A DNA stretch of 64,000 nt from Suillus spraguei. Lineage: Eukaryota > Basidiomycota > Agaricomycetes > Boletales > Suillaceae. How positions within the stretch are numbered: position 1 is the first letter of the stretch; every line of letters starts with the position of its first letter. The notes beneath the pieces are model-generated. The model searched no databases, was not told where the DNA came from, and was given only the letters and a program-made list of their open reading frames with translations. The stretch covers positions 124,001 through 188,000 of the forward strand of contig JABCPU010000038.1 in the NCBI GenBank assembly GCA_016800925.1. Direction: 5' to 3'. Below are positions 35,090 through 47,416 of the stretch, piece by piece. The position numbers and the translations under genes are program-made.

Positions 35090-35860
35090 TATTGACAGGT
35101 TACACATCTTATCTTAACTTCATATCAGCACTAACTCGATTCTGCACTCAAAGCCACTCACCATTGTTCGCAACCTTATTATATGCAAACTCAATTACCG
35201 AAGAAGAGAGCGAGAACGTGCTTATGAAGTGACGGATGGCCCGAGGGTGACGAGTATGGATAGTAGACATCGAGATATGTGCTTGCACACGGGTAGAATG
35301 TGTGGACCTCTCCTATCTTCAACTGTTTATCTTTGGTCTTCCGTCTTTTACAGTATTCAAGTATTCTGCTGGTCCAAATGTTTCATGACTGAACCCTTCA
35401 ACCGATCAAGGCAGGGTAGGAACGGACATCATCCTTTAATCTCGGTTCACTCATCCAAGTACTGCATGGTGGTATAACTAGCATGGAGCGATGGCTGCCT
35501 TGATCACACATCTACCAAGTTCTATACCTATTCTCTAACAGTATGACCGTAGTCTCAAAGGATCCTATCTGGTGGTTGCTGTTTTCAGCTATTCATAGGT
35601 TCCTGGAGAGCAGCTGGATGTTGACGCTAATGTCTCGACCTAACCTTGACCGTGGTTCTGTAGTAGCCGCCTTTATTGCAGGCGCGTATGATTAGGATGA
35701 GTATGATAAGATTAAAGAACTGTTGATGTTCTACAAGTATTTTCAACACTTACATTCGGACAAGAGATATGTCAATGTTATGACCGGAGTAATCATCTCG
35801 CTAAGAATAATTTCAACATTCACCATCCATGTCTTCTCGCCTAAGTCACACAAACCGGCT
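35090..35860 (+). pseudogene. 5' part of DUF6533-type relic (unit 4)
   Basis: Bases 35190-35480 hold the upstream block shared with 12.9, 40.1 and 50.5 kb (CCGAAGAAGAGAGCGAGAACG). Near 35620-35700 is an N-terminal exon starting ATGTCTCGACCTAACCTTG and ending VVAAFIAGAYD followed by a stop where Trp is expected (TGATTAG). The LTFGQE mini-exon lies near 35745-35765. The rest of the gene is replaced by an unrelated block from about 35870 on. Confidence 0.65.
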
Positions 35861-36189
35861 CACAGAAGATTCACTCAAGATGATCACAAGGTGTGTGAGG
35901 CACGTTCGTGCATACAGAGCTTGATGCGGGATGTACTAGATAAGTTTTGACGAGGTTGAGGTATGTTAATGCTTGTGAAGAAACTTGCCTTTCGCTTCTG
36001 TTCGATGAGGCAGAAATGTTGGAAGTTCAACGTCGTCACTGTTTCCTCTTTCGTCATGAATATTCCGGACTCTGTATAACCTATAATTTCTACAAGAAAT
36101 GCAGATACAAATATGAATGCGTTTAGAATTATTATGGAAGCATTCTTGTAACACCGATGACTTACAGAAGATGTTCGAAGAATGTATGT

Positions 36190-37430
36190 GCCAGTGTTCA
36201 ATATGCTGATATATTTCGATCACCGTTGGGAAGCCCTACCAAGCATTGTGAAGACCGCCGCCCGCATGTCCGTTACACCAAAAGGTGAGATACTGAAAGC
36301 TTAGCTTTCAGCATCAGCGGCGGTATATGTACTGATTATGGGAACTCAGGTAAGCCAGCGTGCTTACACGTAGTAAGGTTGAATGAAAAAAAAGATGTTC
36401 CTGCGTCCTTTCTCTAGCTGAAACCCAACACCTCTGGGGAATTTGAAGGAATTCAGGTACTCATGTTTAAGCATCGCACAAACATAAAACGGTTTGACGG
36501 CGTGCTTCCAAATGATAACACCGACGCACCTGGGAACGGACATGCAGGCACCGGCACTAGTGATAGTGCAGGAGTCGGGCACCTCCGCTCGATGTCAGGT
36601 TGTGGGCGTGATGGCGACTTCGAGACAAGGATGGGTGAATGCCTCGATGGTGCTTACTGGTAGCAAAGGCTGCCTCCAGGACATAGCAGGAATTGGAAAA
36701 TGAATAATAGGCGGGTGCGGCCAAGATGTCCTCAACAAATTTGACAATGGCATTGACGTCGGGGCCAGAGGCCTTGACTTAGGTTGTCGGATTTGAAAAG
36801 TGCGTGGAGTGGTACTCTGGGAAATTGAGGGCACCGAAGAAGGGATTCGCAGGTTCCATTATCTTTATTGCGAATTGTCATAAGAACATCTGTGCATGGA
36901 ATGGCGACGCAGAAACGATAAGATATTTCAACTCAAGTGACAGAGACGCTCTGAGCACGACAATTGACCCTTGGTGTGAGTAGGTGGTATTGCTGTGGGT
37001 CGAAACTGAAAAATGCAAGTCGAAATGTGATTATACAGTCTGCTGCATGGACGCTCACGTTTTCTACGGAAATGCATTTATGAATGGCCCAGACTTGCAG
37101 CCTGCACCGATATTGCGCACTGTAGTGGCTTGGAGGAGGGGAGATCTAGTAACCGGAACGCAAGCACGTCAAGCTCTCAACTGGGAAGAAAACCTGTAAA
37201 TATTTGAGATGTACATGTATCATGGAACGGATCACTTGCAAGGCTGATCATTCTGAAGAGCAAAAAACTGGGTGGTTTTGCTCTTGCTTCTCATCCGAAG
37301 TCATCCTCGAGGATGGACAGCTCGGGACTTATTCTGGTTACATCGAAAGTACTGTCGCATATTGGCTTTCATGGTCAAAGTTTGAGGCAACGCCGGCAGG
37401 CATCCTCGACTTACATGTCACTCTGCTTGT
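36190..37430. repeat. Three-copy intergenic block, copy a
   Basis: This sequence recurs at about 41620-42860 and 46185-47390, each time just downstream of the CYP51 stop of copies 4, 5 and 6. On the minus strand it contains a coding-like stretch (DSCTITSAGACMSVPRCVGVII near 36500-36575, upstream part near 36640-36830). This stretch may be the remains of a gene with an unrecognised product. Stops and frame changes differ between copies. A small ORF on the plus strand (36984-37199) is shared but lacks a known domain. Confidence 0.5.
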
Positions 37431-39497
37431 TTATATGGTATAGGTATTTAGAGGAAGTGGAGCGCATCCTCTAATCAAATCGCCTGCGCTATAGCGGACA
37501 TTTCGAGGTTTCTTCGGCATCGTGATCATAGTCTATGGAAAGATGGTCAACAATCTTCGTGAGAGGTAATTGACTGAACAGACAAACATGATAGTTGTGT
37601 GCTGGGATCTCTCTAATTCCATCGTCTAACCGAATCTCCACTTTGCGGATGATACTGGAAATCACGACTCCTAGTTGCAAGTATGCGAACTATTGAAAAA
37701 TAAGCCAAATTCGTCTTAGTAGGAGGTAATCCAGCGTACCTGCTCGCCGATGCATCTATGCCGCCCAGCGCCGAAAGGTTGGTACGGGCTCTCAGTTCCC
37801 TTGCTCACAGCACCAAAACCATAATCAATCTTCTCGCCATTCTCGTCAGAGTAAGTATTGAACGCCTGAGCTGCAACACCCTCGGGATCACTCCATCTTG
37901 TTGGGTCCCACTTCATGGGGTTGACCCAGATAAGAGGATCAACTTGGCTGACGGCAGCAGAAGCAAGCACGTAGTAACCCTTTGGGACAACATAAGCGCC
38001 ATCTTTGGAGGGCGCAGCGAGAGTTGCGGGAATCGGGACATCAGAACGAACGTAACGCATGATGCTGTGAATAGGCGGGTGCATCCGAAGCGTTTCACGA
38101 ATGACAGAATCAAGGACTAGAAGCTTGCGGAAGCCCTCATATGTCATCGGGCGAAAAGAACCATCCGGGTTGCCGAAATGCTCCACTTGCTCCTGGTAAA
38201 GTGCTTCCCTGCCATGATAATCGGTATATGTTAGCTGCCGATGACGAACAAGACTCACTGGACTTCGACATTGTGAGCAAGGTGAAGAAGTATCCATGAA
38301 CCTGAGGCAGAGCTAGTGTGCTGTCCTGCCATGAGAAGCGCAATCATGAGGTGCGCGACTTCGTGGTCACGGAACGGTCTGCCATCACGATATTTTTGAT
38401 CCATCAAAGCGGAGATCATATCAGGTTCATCCTATAGGATTCACGATGAGTGTTGATCAGGTCTCATCAATCCGAACGCCTTACACAGTGACCTGATTCT
38501 CTGCGTTTACGGATGATATCGGTATAATACTGGCTCATCTTCTTGTGCGCTTCGTCCCGACGGCGATAAGATTCCAAAGGCAAGTTAGGGAACATGAAAT
38601 TCAGCGGGGTAAAGCCTCCATCCAGATCGTTGTAGAGCGCAGAGAATGATTTATCCAAACCACTCCTGACCTCTTTGCCTTGCAAAGTCCGGCTGGCAGT
38701 CAAAATAGTGATTTGGGCCATGACATCCGTCACATCGAAGCATCCCCATTCGTTGATGTCGTTCATTTGCCAGATGATGAATGCTTGGTCGCTGCGCATG
38801 AAGACGTCGACCTCTTGCTCGAACATACTCACGTACGCTCGGAAGCTCTCAGTCGAGAGGCCGACTTTGACGAACTTCTTTTGCTCCATGAACACTTCGT
38901 TTGGGACATCATATACGACGTCTTTCCCGAAGACAGGGGTCGTGAGGTGCTATTTGTGGTTGTGGAAAACAAAACATTTGCAAGGCAAAAAAAGATGCAC
39001 ATACCGTGTAAGCGTCTTCTGCAGAGAACGCAGTCGATTTGCCACCCAAGACAAAGTTGTTGCCTTTAACCCCGAGTGCGACGGTCACTTTGCGTCCGAG
39101 TAGAGTGAATGTGAAAACATCGCCATACTGAAGAAGAGGATCAGATAAAATCATGACATGAAATATGTATATCACACGACCGTACCTTTTCCCTACACTT
39201 GAAGAAAAAATTGAGTGGGTCATTGCCGTACGAGATGGAGGAGCCAATGAAAGGGATCCAGTGGAACACCTCCGGAGGTAATGAAGGATCTCGAGGAACG
39301 ACCTAGCGACATTGCATCAGTAGATATGAGAACAGGTGTTGCTAGATACTCACCAGCTGCTTGAGGATGTTCAAGACGACGATGAGAACCGGGATATACA
39401 AGAGTCCCAGCAGCACCGCTCTTCCAGGAGAGGCGGCAACATATTGTTGCGTAGCATCAACGATAGCCGCAGCTGGGGCAGTCGAATTATAGGACAT
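37431..39497 (-). CDS. CYP51: CYP51 copy 4 (sterol 14-alpha-demethylase), altered C-terminal tail
   Basis: Eight exons starting [19 protein letters not shown] at 39497 (exon 1 is four codons shorter than in copy 6). All catalytic landmarks are present: [42 protein letters not shown] and [12 protein letters not shown]. In the last exon a 1-nt loss changes CGCTACAGACGCAGG to CGCTATAGCGCAGG. The usual end YRRRRFD is replaced by [20 protein letters not shown] with a stop at 37431; the ancestral stop position is 37471. The changed part lies beyond the heme-binding domain, so activity may survive. It is nearly identical, introns included, to broken copy 5. Confidence 0.85.
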
Positions 39498-40540
39498 GAA
39501 AGGATAATGAAGACAAATTACAAACAGTGCAAGTTATGTAGCCTTGGTCTTCCATACTAACAGCATAGAAATTGCCCATCAATTACATGATGGATTATCG
39601 ATTAAGCCTGGTGCGTTTACTTGGCGTTTACATCAGAGTGGCACTGCTCCGTTACTCACTTTTACCGGGGCGTTCCGAAACTCAGACTCAGCTCATCCTG
39701 CCGTTCTTGTATGGACAGTGGGTGGACCAGCGTCTTCTACTCTCAATTCGTTTCTGTTTGCAGTCGGTGTTAACCATTCACTGCATTAATACTTCAATCA
39801 TGGATTGTTGCACACAATTGAATTTGATGGACATGCGGCAAGCCTCTTCTTCGAAGGGTCGGCATCACACGTTGGCCCTTACGGTTATCAAATACACGTG
39901 GGCAGATGTATGGCTCTCTCAACTTATTTCAGTCTGATAACGTGCCAACAGAGTATTACCGCCTTCTGATCCTTCTACAATCAAAAACCCTAGGATATGA
40001 ATACTCCTGAGGCTCGTCAATTAAGTTTTACTGTACGGTTTGAAGAACAACAAATCATGTTTCATGCTGTCATATCAGCACTGTTTGGATCTAACGATGT
40101 CATCGTATCTTAACCCGATAACCGAAGAAGAGAGCAAGAAGGTGCTCATGTAGCAACAGATGGTTTGAGGACGAGGAGCATGGATAGATATCGAGATATG
40201 TGCTCGCACACGGGTAGAACGTGAGTTATCTGTTTGTTATGTGTGGATTTCTCCTATGTTTGACCGTTTATCTTTGGTCTTGGCATGCCGACACATACTG
40301 CCTTCCATTTTTGCGGTATTCAAGTGTTCCGCCGGTGCAAATGTTTCATTACTAACATTAAGCCCTTCGTACAAGCACTGCATCATGACGGTGGCACAAC
40401 TAACATGGTGCAATGACTGCCGTGATCATACATATACTAAGTTCGCCTCTTATCTATACCTATTCTCTAACCGCATGACCATAGTCTCAAATGATCCCAT
40501 TTAGTGGCCGGTCATCAATTCACACCGTGTTTCCAGCTAT
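39498..40540 (+). other. CYP51 copy 4 5' flank and shared upstream block
   Basis: Bases 39498-39600 repeat the CYP51 5' flank. Bases 39945-40400 repeat the block found upstream of DUF6533 relics (GTGCCAACAGAGTATTACCGCC and CCGAAGAAGAGAGC). The ORF at 39572-39937 has no recognised domain. Confidence 0.45.
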
Positions 40541-41300
40541 TTTGTAGGTTCGTGGAGAGCATTCCTATGTTGAAGCTAATATCTCAATCCCACCTCGAAT
40601 GCGGTTCACAGTCACCGACTTTGTTGGACTGCTGTATGATTGGGGTGAGCACGATATGTCAGGGGGTTACTTATAGTTTACAAGTATTTCCAGTACTTAC
40701 ATTTGGACATGAGGTATGTTGATGCTATGACCGGAGCAGCTATCTCGCTGAGAATGGTTTCCATAGGTGTCTGCGTGAGTAAAATCTCATGTCAGAGGAA
40801 CACATGGATACACTTAATTCCAGGGCATCCGAGTCGCTGTTCCCTAATGACAATTATGCATCTCGGTGTATGTAGCTTGCTCGCGGTTGCCACGTGCTGA
40901 TTGGAAAGCTCCTAGGTGCGCTACCTTGGAATCTTTGATGCTGCGTATGTCTGAAAGGCTAAATAATCGGTGTTGTGTTAATGGTCTATCTCTCATAATC
41001 AGTCTGGACATGCTGTGTATGTCCACTTGGTATATCATTCACTGTCTGTACTTCTTCTGACCGACAGCATACAGGCAGTTTTCCGATCAACTCTCTGACA
41101 GATACAGTGAGTTTTCTGCGCAGATGATTGCTATCCCCCTTCAATTAACCGTGGTGCCATGTAGGAGTGAGTATGATTCTTTACGAAAGTTTTGGTTTAG
41201 TAATCACTGTCACAGATTTGAGTTTATTTGGAGTGTGGCTGGTCACTGACTGGATTCTGTTCGTCGTGTGAATTGTGAGTTTGGCACTTGCAAGAATTCG
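40541..41300 (+). pseudogene. DUF6533-type membrane protein relic (unit 5)
   Basis: Contains VTDFVGLLYDW with a GTGAGC donor (near 40610-40645) and the LTFGHE mini-exon (near 40695-40715). An exon with SLMTIMHLGVCSLLAV follows (near 40835-40895), then VRYLGIFDAAY-like bases near 40915. The relic stops before the MYQRSRK exon. Premature ends in the second and third exons make it non-functional. Confidence 0.7.
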
Positions 41301-41619
41301 GCGATATTGTGTAACACTGCTGCAGTTCCGCAGCAGTCCGTCCTCGATTCATTTTCCCGCCTCATTCAACGTCCCACCCTGTTTCTCACCTGACTTACGC
41401 CAACCGGCTTATATAAAATGATTACAAGGTAAACAGACACGTTCGTGCGTGCGTAGCTTGATGGTGCGAAACGTACTTGACGAGTTTCGACGAAGGTTGA
41501 GGTAAGTTAATGTTTGTGAAGGAGCTCGCCTTTCACTTTTGTTCGACGAGGCGGAAAAACTGATACGAGCATGAATATGTCTATGATTGTTACTAAAATG
41601 CTGTCGCGGGATACATGTA

Positions 41620-42860
41620 CCCTATCAAGCATTGTGATATGAAGGCCGTGAGTAAGATGGGATGAAAAATATATTGCTGCGTCCTTTCTTTAGCTGAGAC
41701 CCAGCGCCTCTGGGGAGTCAGGGGATGTTGAAGGAATACAGGTACTCACATCTGAGCATCATACACCAAACATAAAACAGTTGTCCGGGTGGTTCCAAAC
41801 GATGACACCGGCGCACCCAAGAACGGACATGCAAGCACCAGCACTAGCGATAGTGCAGGAGTCGAGCATCTATTGCTTGATGTCAGATTGTAAGATAGCG
41901 ACTTCGAGACAGGGAGGGATGAATCTCTCGATGTAGCTGACTGGTGGCAGAAGCTGCCTCCAGGACGTAGCAGGAATTGGATAGTGATACTACTCGGTGG
42001 ATGCGGCCAAGATGTCTTCAACAAGCTTGACAATGGCTTCGACGTCGGGGTATTTATTTAGGTATTGTGTTTGGGAAGGTCATGATGGTACTCTGGGAGA
42101 TCTGGAGCGTTGAAGAAAGGAAGGTTCCATGATCTTTAAAGGGTGTCCTATTGTAAATTGTCATAGGAACATCTGTGCATGAGAGGGCGATCATCCGAGT
42201 CATTATGGGGATTTCGGACATATTGAACTGACAAAATATTTCAAACAAAGTGACAGGCGCTCTGAGCACGGGCAATTGACCCTGGGTGATAAAATATCGA
42301 CAATTCGCCGTGGCCCAGTGTGACTAGCATAACCGGGCAACCAGGTTGGCATGTGCGAGTGAGGCCGCGACATAGACATGCAGGCTTTGAGAGCGGAGGA
42401 CTGAGTAGGTGGTGTGGTGTCGCTCGAGACTGAAAAATGCAAGTCGAAATGTGGTTATACAGCCTTGATGCGTGGACGCTCACATTTTCCATCGGAATGC
42501 ATGTATGAATGGCAGACTTACGGTCTGCACAGATATTGCGCACTCCTAGTAGTAGCTGGAAATGCAAGCACATCGAGCTCTCATCTAGGAAGGAAACTTG
42601 TAGATATACGTGCATAATGGAATGGGTCACTTGCAAGGCTGATCATTATGAAGAAAAATAACTGGGTAATTTTTCTCTTGCTTCTCATCCAAAGTCATCC
42701 TCAAGGATGCACAGCTCGGGACTTACTCTAGTTATATCGAAAGTACTATCATGTATTGGCTTCCATGGTTAAAATTTTAGTCGACGCTGGCATGCATCCA
42801 CGACTTGCACGTCACTCTGCCTGCTTATTTGAAAATGTATGGCATAGGTATTTAGAGGAA
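41620..42860. repeat. Three-copy intergenic block, copy b
   Basis: Homologous to 36190-37430 and 46185-47390. The minus-strand coding-like stretch is interrupted at other positions than in copy a. Immediately upstream, 41400-41550 (ATGATTACAAGGTAAACAGACACGTTCG and on) also matches 35880-35990 and, in part, 52075-52110. Confidence 0.5.
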
Positions 42861-42874
42861 CTGGAACGCATCCT

Positions 42875-44899
42875 CTAGTCAAATTTCCTGCGTCTGTAGC
42901 GGACATTTCGAGGTTTCTTCGGCATCGTGATCATGGTCTATGTAAAGATGGTGAATAATCCTCGTGAGAGGTGATCAACTAAACAGACAAACATAATAAT
43001 TGTGTGCTGGGATCTCTCTAATTCCATCGTCTAACCGAATCTCCACTTTGCGGATGATACTGGAAATCACCACTCCTAGTTGCAGGTATGAGAACTATTG
43101 AAAGATCAGCCAAATCCATCTTAGTAGGCAGGTAATCCAGCGTACCTGCTCGCCAATGCATCTATGTCGCCCAGAACCGAAAGGTTGGTACGGGCTCTCA
43201 ATTCCCTTGCTCACAGCACCAAAACCATAATCAATCTTCTCGCCATTCTCGTCAGAGTAAGTATTGAACGCCTGAGCAGCAACACCCTCGGGATCATTCC
43301 ATCGTGTTGGGTCCCACTTCATGGGGTTGACCCAGATAAGAGGGTCAACTTGGCTGACGGCAGCAGAAGCAAGCACATAGTAGCCCTTTGGGACAACATC
43401 ATAAACGCCATCTTGGGAGGGCGCAGCGAGAGTTGCGGGAATCGGGACATCAGAACGAACGTAACGCATGATGCTGTGAATAGGCGGGTGCATCCGAAGC
43501 GTTTCACGAATGACAGAATCAAGGGCTAGAAGCTTGCGGAAGCCCTCATAGGTCATCGGGCGAAAAGAACCATCCGGGTTGCCGAAATGCTCCACTTGCT
43601 CCTGGTAAAGTGCTTCCCTGCCATGATAATCGGTATATGTTAGCTGCCGATGACGAACAAGACTCACTGGACTTCGACATTGTGAGCAAGGTGAAGAAGT
43701 ATCCATGAACCTGAGGCAGAGCTAGTGTGCTGTCCTGCCATGAGAAGCGCAACCATGAGGTGCGCGACTTCGTGGTCACGGAACGGTCTGCCATCACGAT
43801 ATTTTTGATCCATCAAAGCGGAGATCATATCAGGTTCATCCTAAAGGATTCACGATGAGTGTTGATCAGATCTCATCAATCCGAACGCCTTACACAGTGA
43901 CCTGATTCTCTGCGTTTACGGATGATATCGGTTAGAATACTGGCTCATCTTCCTGTGCGCTTCGTCCCGACGGCGATAAGATTCCAAAGGCAAGTTGAAG
44001 AACATGAAATTCAGCGGGGTAAAGCCTCCATCCAGATCGTTGTAGAGCGCAGAGAATGATTTGTCCAAACCATTCCTGACCTCTTTGCCTTGCAAGTCCA
44101 GCTGGCAGTCAAAATAGTGATTTGGGCCATGACATCCGTCACATCGAAGCATCCCCATTCGTTGATGTCGTTCATTTGCCAGATGATGAATGCTTGGTCG
44201 CTGCGCATGAAGACGTCGACCTCTTGCTCGAACATACTCACGTACGCTCGGAAGCTCTCAGTCGAAAGGCCGACTTTGACGAACTTCTTTTGCTCCATGA
44301 ACACTTCGTTTGGGACATCATATACGACGTCTTTCCCGAAGACAGGGGTCGTGAGGTGCTATTTGTGGTTGTGAAAAACATTTACAAGGCCAAAAAAATT
44401 GCACATACCGTGTAAGCGTCTTCTGCAGGGAACGCAGTCGATTTGCCACCCAAGACAAAGTTGTTGCCTTTAACCCGAGTGCGACGGTCACTTTGCGTCC
44501 GAGTAGAGTGAATGTGAAAACATCGCCATACTGAAGAAGAGGATCAGATAAAATCATGACATGAAATATGTATATCACACGACCGTACCTTTTCCCTACA
44601 CTTGAAGAAAAAATTGAGTGGGTCATTGCCGTACGAGATGGAGGAGCCAATGAAAGGGATCCAGTGGAACACCTCTGGAGGTAATGAAGGATCTCGAGGA
44701 ACGACCTAGCGACATTGCATCAGTAGATATGAGAACAGGTGTTGCTAGATACTCACCAGCTGCTTAAGGATGTTCAAGACGACGATGAGAACCGGGATAT
44801 ACAAGAGTCCCAGCAGCACCGCTCTTCCAGGAAGGCGGCAACATATTGTTGCGTAGCATCAACGATAGCCGCAGCTGGGGCAGTCGAATTGGACGACAT
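42875..44899 (-). pseudogene. CYP51: CYP51 copy 5, multiply frameshifted
   Basis: Nearly identical to copy 4 but with several small indels in exons. One base is lost in exon 1 (near 44832, CCAGGAAGG against CCAGGAGAGG). One is lost in exon 3 (near 44472, TTAACCCGAG against TTAACCCCGAG) and one in exon 4 (near 44095, GCAAGTCC against GCAAAGTCC). One base is gained at the end of exon 4 (near 43932). There is also a 3-nt insertion in exon 6 that keeps frame (YDVVPKGY). The heme loop reads [12 protein letters not shown]. The late exons are still open and the final exon still ends in FD-stop, so the damage is young. Confidence 0.92.
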
Positions 44900-45224
44900 G
44901 AAAGGATAATGAAGGCAAGTTGCAAACAGTGCAAGTTATGTAGTCCCGGTCTTCCATCCTAACAGCATACAAGATCCCATCAGTTGCATGATGGATTAAA
45001 ATGATTAGCGTAGCCTCGCGCGCTTACATAATGTTGACAGTCAACGATCACTTTGTCGGGGCGTTCCGAAACTCTGATTCTGCGACTTGTAGTATGGGCG
45101 CCTGTGTCTTCGACTCTGGATTCGTTTCTGTCTGCAGTCGAGGGATGGTGTTAACTATTCACCGCATCAATACTTCAATCATGGTTTGTTGACGTGAAAT
45201 TTGAATTTGATGAACATGCGGCAA

Positions 45225-46190
45225 GTAGTGTTGTGGGCAGAAATCCGCCATTCTGCCAGCCGGTTTGGCAGAATCGCTTCTGCCTGGCAGATGGCAGAAT
45301 TCTGTCGGCAGAATCTGGCAGAATGTCAAAATACAGTGTATCTCGATGTATGTAGCTTGTTTATTGCCGTTGCTACGTTATACTGATCTGGAAGCCTATC
45401 TTAGGTGTGCTACCTTGGAATATTTCATGCTGCGTACTATATTTAAAAGGCTAAATAATCGGTGTTGTGCTAATGGTCTCTCTCATAATCAGTCTGGACA
45501 TGCTGCATATGTCCCTTAGTACATAATTCATTTGCCTATACTTCTTCTGACCCACGGCATACAGGCAGGTTTCCGATCAACTCTCTGACAGATACAGTGA
45601 GTTTCATGCACAGATGCCTGCTATCCCCTTCCAATTAACTGTGGTACCCTATAGGAGTGACTATGATTCTTTGGTTCAGTAATCACTACCACAGATGTGA
45701 GTCTATTTGGAGTGTGTGCTACGTGAGGTTGGTCGCTGACTAGATTCGTTAAGCTGGATTCTGTATGTCGTATGGATTTGGATATATATTGTGATCATTC
45801 TACTACTGTGGGGTGAGCTTAGCACATACGAGAACTCGGTGATATTGAACATTCTGCAAGTCATTATCATCACTCGGTTATATGCAATGTGTGAACGTTC
45901 CAAAAAAATCCTGATATTTTAGCATTTGACTTTGCAGAACTGCAGCGCGTTGACAAGGGATTGGTACCCGCAGTGTTCGAGGTAGCCACAGATCATGATG
46001 CAAATGAAAATGGGAATATAGATCCTGTATTGCTGTCGAGCGGTCTTACATCGATTAGTTAATAGTTGGTACTCGTGCGCTTTAAACATCACGTGATTAT
46101 GCCATCTGCCACATTGGCAAAACATCATGGTTCTGCCAGTTATGCCGGCAGAACTACCTCGAAATAGTTAGTTCTGTCCACAGCACTAAC
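45225..46190. repeat. Flanking TGGCAGAAT-rich ends around a DUF6533 relic
   Basis: At 45225-45320 a cluster of (T)GGCAGAAT words follows AGTGTTGTGGGCAGAA. At 46095-46185 a similar cluster in inverted sense ends TTCTGTCCACAGCACTAACT. The two outer words are roughly complementary (AGTG(T/C)TGTGG(G/A)CAGAA), like terminal inverted repeats. The sequence between is array DNA, so this could be one transposon end pair that captured it or two independent small elements. No clean target duplication found. Confidence 0.4.
45340..45925 (+). pseudogene. DUF6533-type membrane protein relic (unit 6)
   Basis: Keeps a VCSLFIAVATLY exon (near 45345-45385), the VCYLGIFHAA exon (near 45405-45435) and VIIITRLYAMCERSKKILIF followed by a stop (near 45855-45920). 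The N-terminal exons and the C-terminal half are missing. Non-functional. Confidence 0.7.
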
Positions 46191-47390
46191 TACGAGTAAG
46201 ATTGGATGAAAAAGATGTTCCTGTGTCCTTTCTTTAGCTGAGACCCAGCGCCTCTGTGGAGTCGAGGGAAGTTGAAGGAATACAGGTACTCACGTCTGAG
46301 CATCGTACACCAAACATAAAACAGATTATCCGTGTGGTTCCAAACTATGACGCCGACGCACCCAGGGGCGGACATGCAAGCACCAGCACTGGCGATAGTG
46401 CAGGAGTCGAGCATATATTGCTTGATGTCAAATTGTACACGTGATGGCAACTTCGGAATGGATGGATCTCTCGATGTAGCTGACTGGTGGCGAAGGCTGC
46501 CCCCAGAACGTAGCAGGAATTGGACAGTGATACTACTAGGTGGATACGGCCAAGATGTCTTCGATAAGCTTGACAATGGAATCGACGTCGGGGTGTTTTG
46601 TATTTGGGAAGGTCATGGCGGTACTGTGGAGGATCTGGGGCGTTGAAGACTCACAGGAAGGTCCCGTGATCTTTAAAGGGCGTCCTATTGCAGATTATCA
46701 TAGGAACATCTGTGCATGAGAGGGCGAACATCCGAGTTATTATGAGTATTTCTGACATACAGAACTGATAAAATTATTCAAACAAAGTGACAGGCGCTCC
46801 AATTGACCCTGGGTGAGAAACCATCGATAATCAAGTCGCCGTGGCCCAGCGTGATTGGTATAACCGGGCAACCAGGTTGGCATGTGCGAGTGAGGCCGCG
46901 AAATAGATAGGCTTTGAGAGGTTGCGGACTGAGTAGGTGGTGTGCTGTCGCTCGAGACTGAAAAATGCAAGTCGAAAATGTGGTTATACAGCCTGCCAGT
47001 GATGCGTGGACGCTCACATTTTCCACGGGAATGCATTTATGAATGGCCCAAACGTACGGTCTGTACCGATATTGCGCACTCTAGTAGCTTGGACGAGGGG
47101 AAATGTAGTAGCTGGAAATGCAAGCACATCGATATACGTGCATCGTAGAATGGGTCACTTGCCGCGGCCAAGGCTGATCATTATAAAGAGAAACAACTAG
47201 GGTAATTTTGCTCTTGCTTCTCATCCAAAGTCATTCTCGAGGATGTACAGCTCGGGACTTACTCTAGTTATATCGAAAGTACTATCGCATATTGACTTCC
47301 ATGGTTAAAGTTTTAATCGACGCCGGCACGGGCATGCATCCCCGACTTGCACGACACTCTGCCTGTTTATTTGAAAACGTATGGCATAGG
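46185..47390. repeat. Three-copy intergenic block, copy c
   Basis: Homologous to 36190-37430 and 41620-42860. The minus-strand stretch is the most open of the three (a 128-codon ORF at 46190-46576 with DSCTIASAGACMSAPGCVGVIV), yet I do not recognise the product. Its conservation over three copies reflects shared duplication and does not prove function. Confidence 0.5.
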
Positions 47391-47416
47391 TATTTAGAGG
47401 AACTGGGACGCATCCT

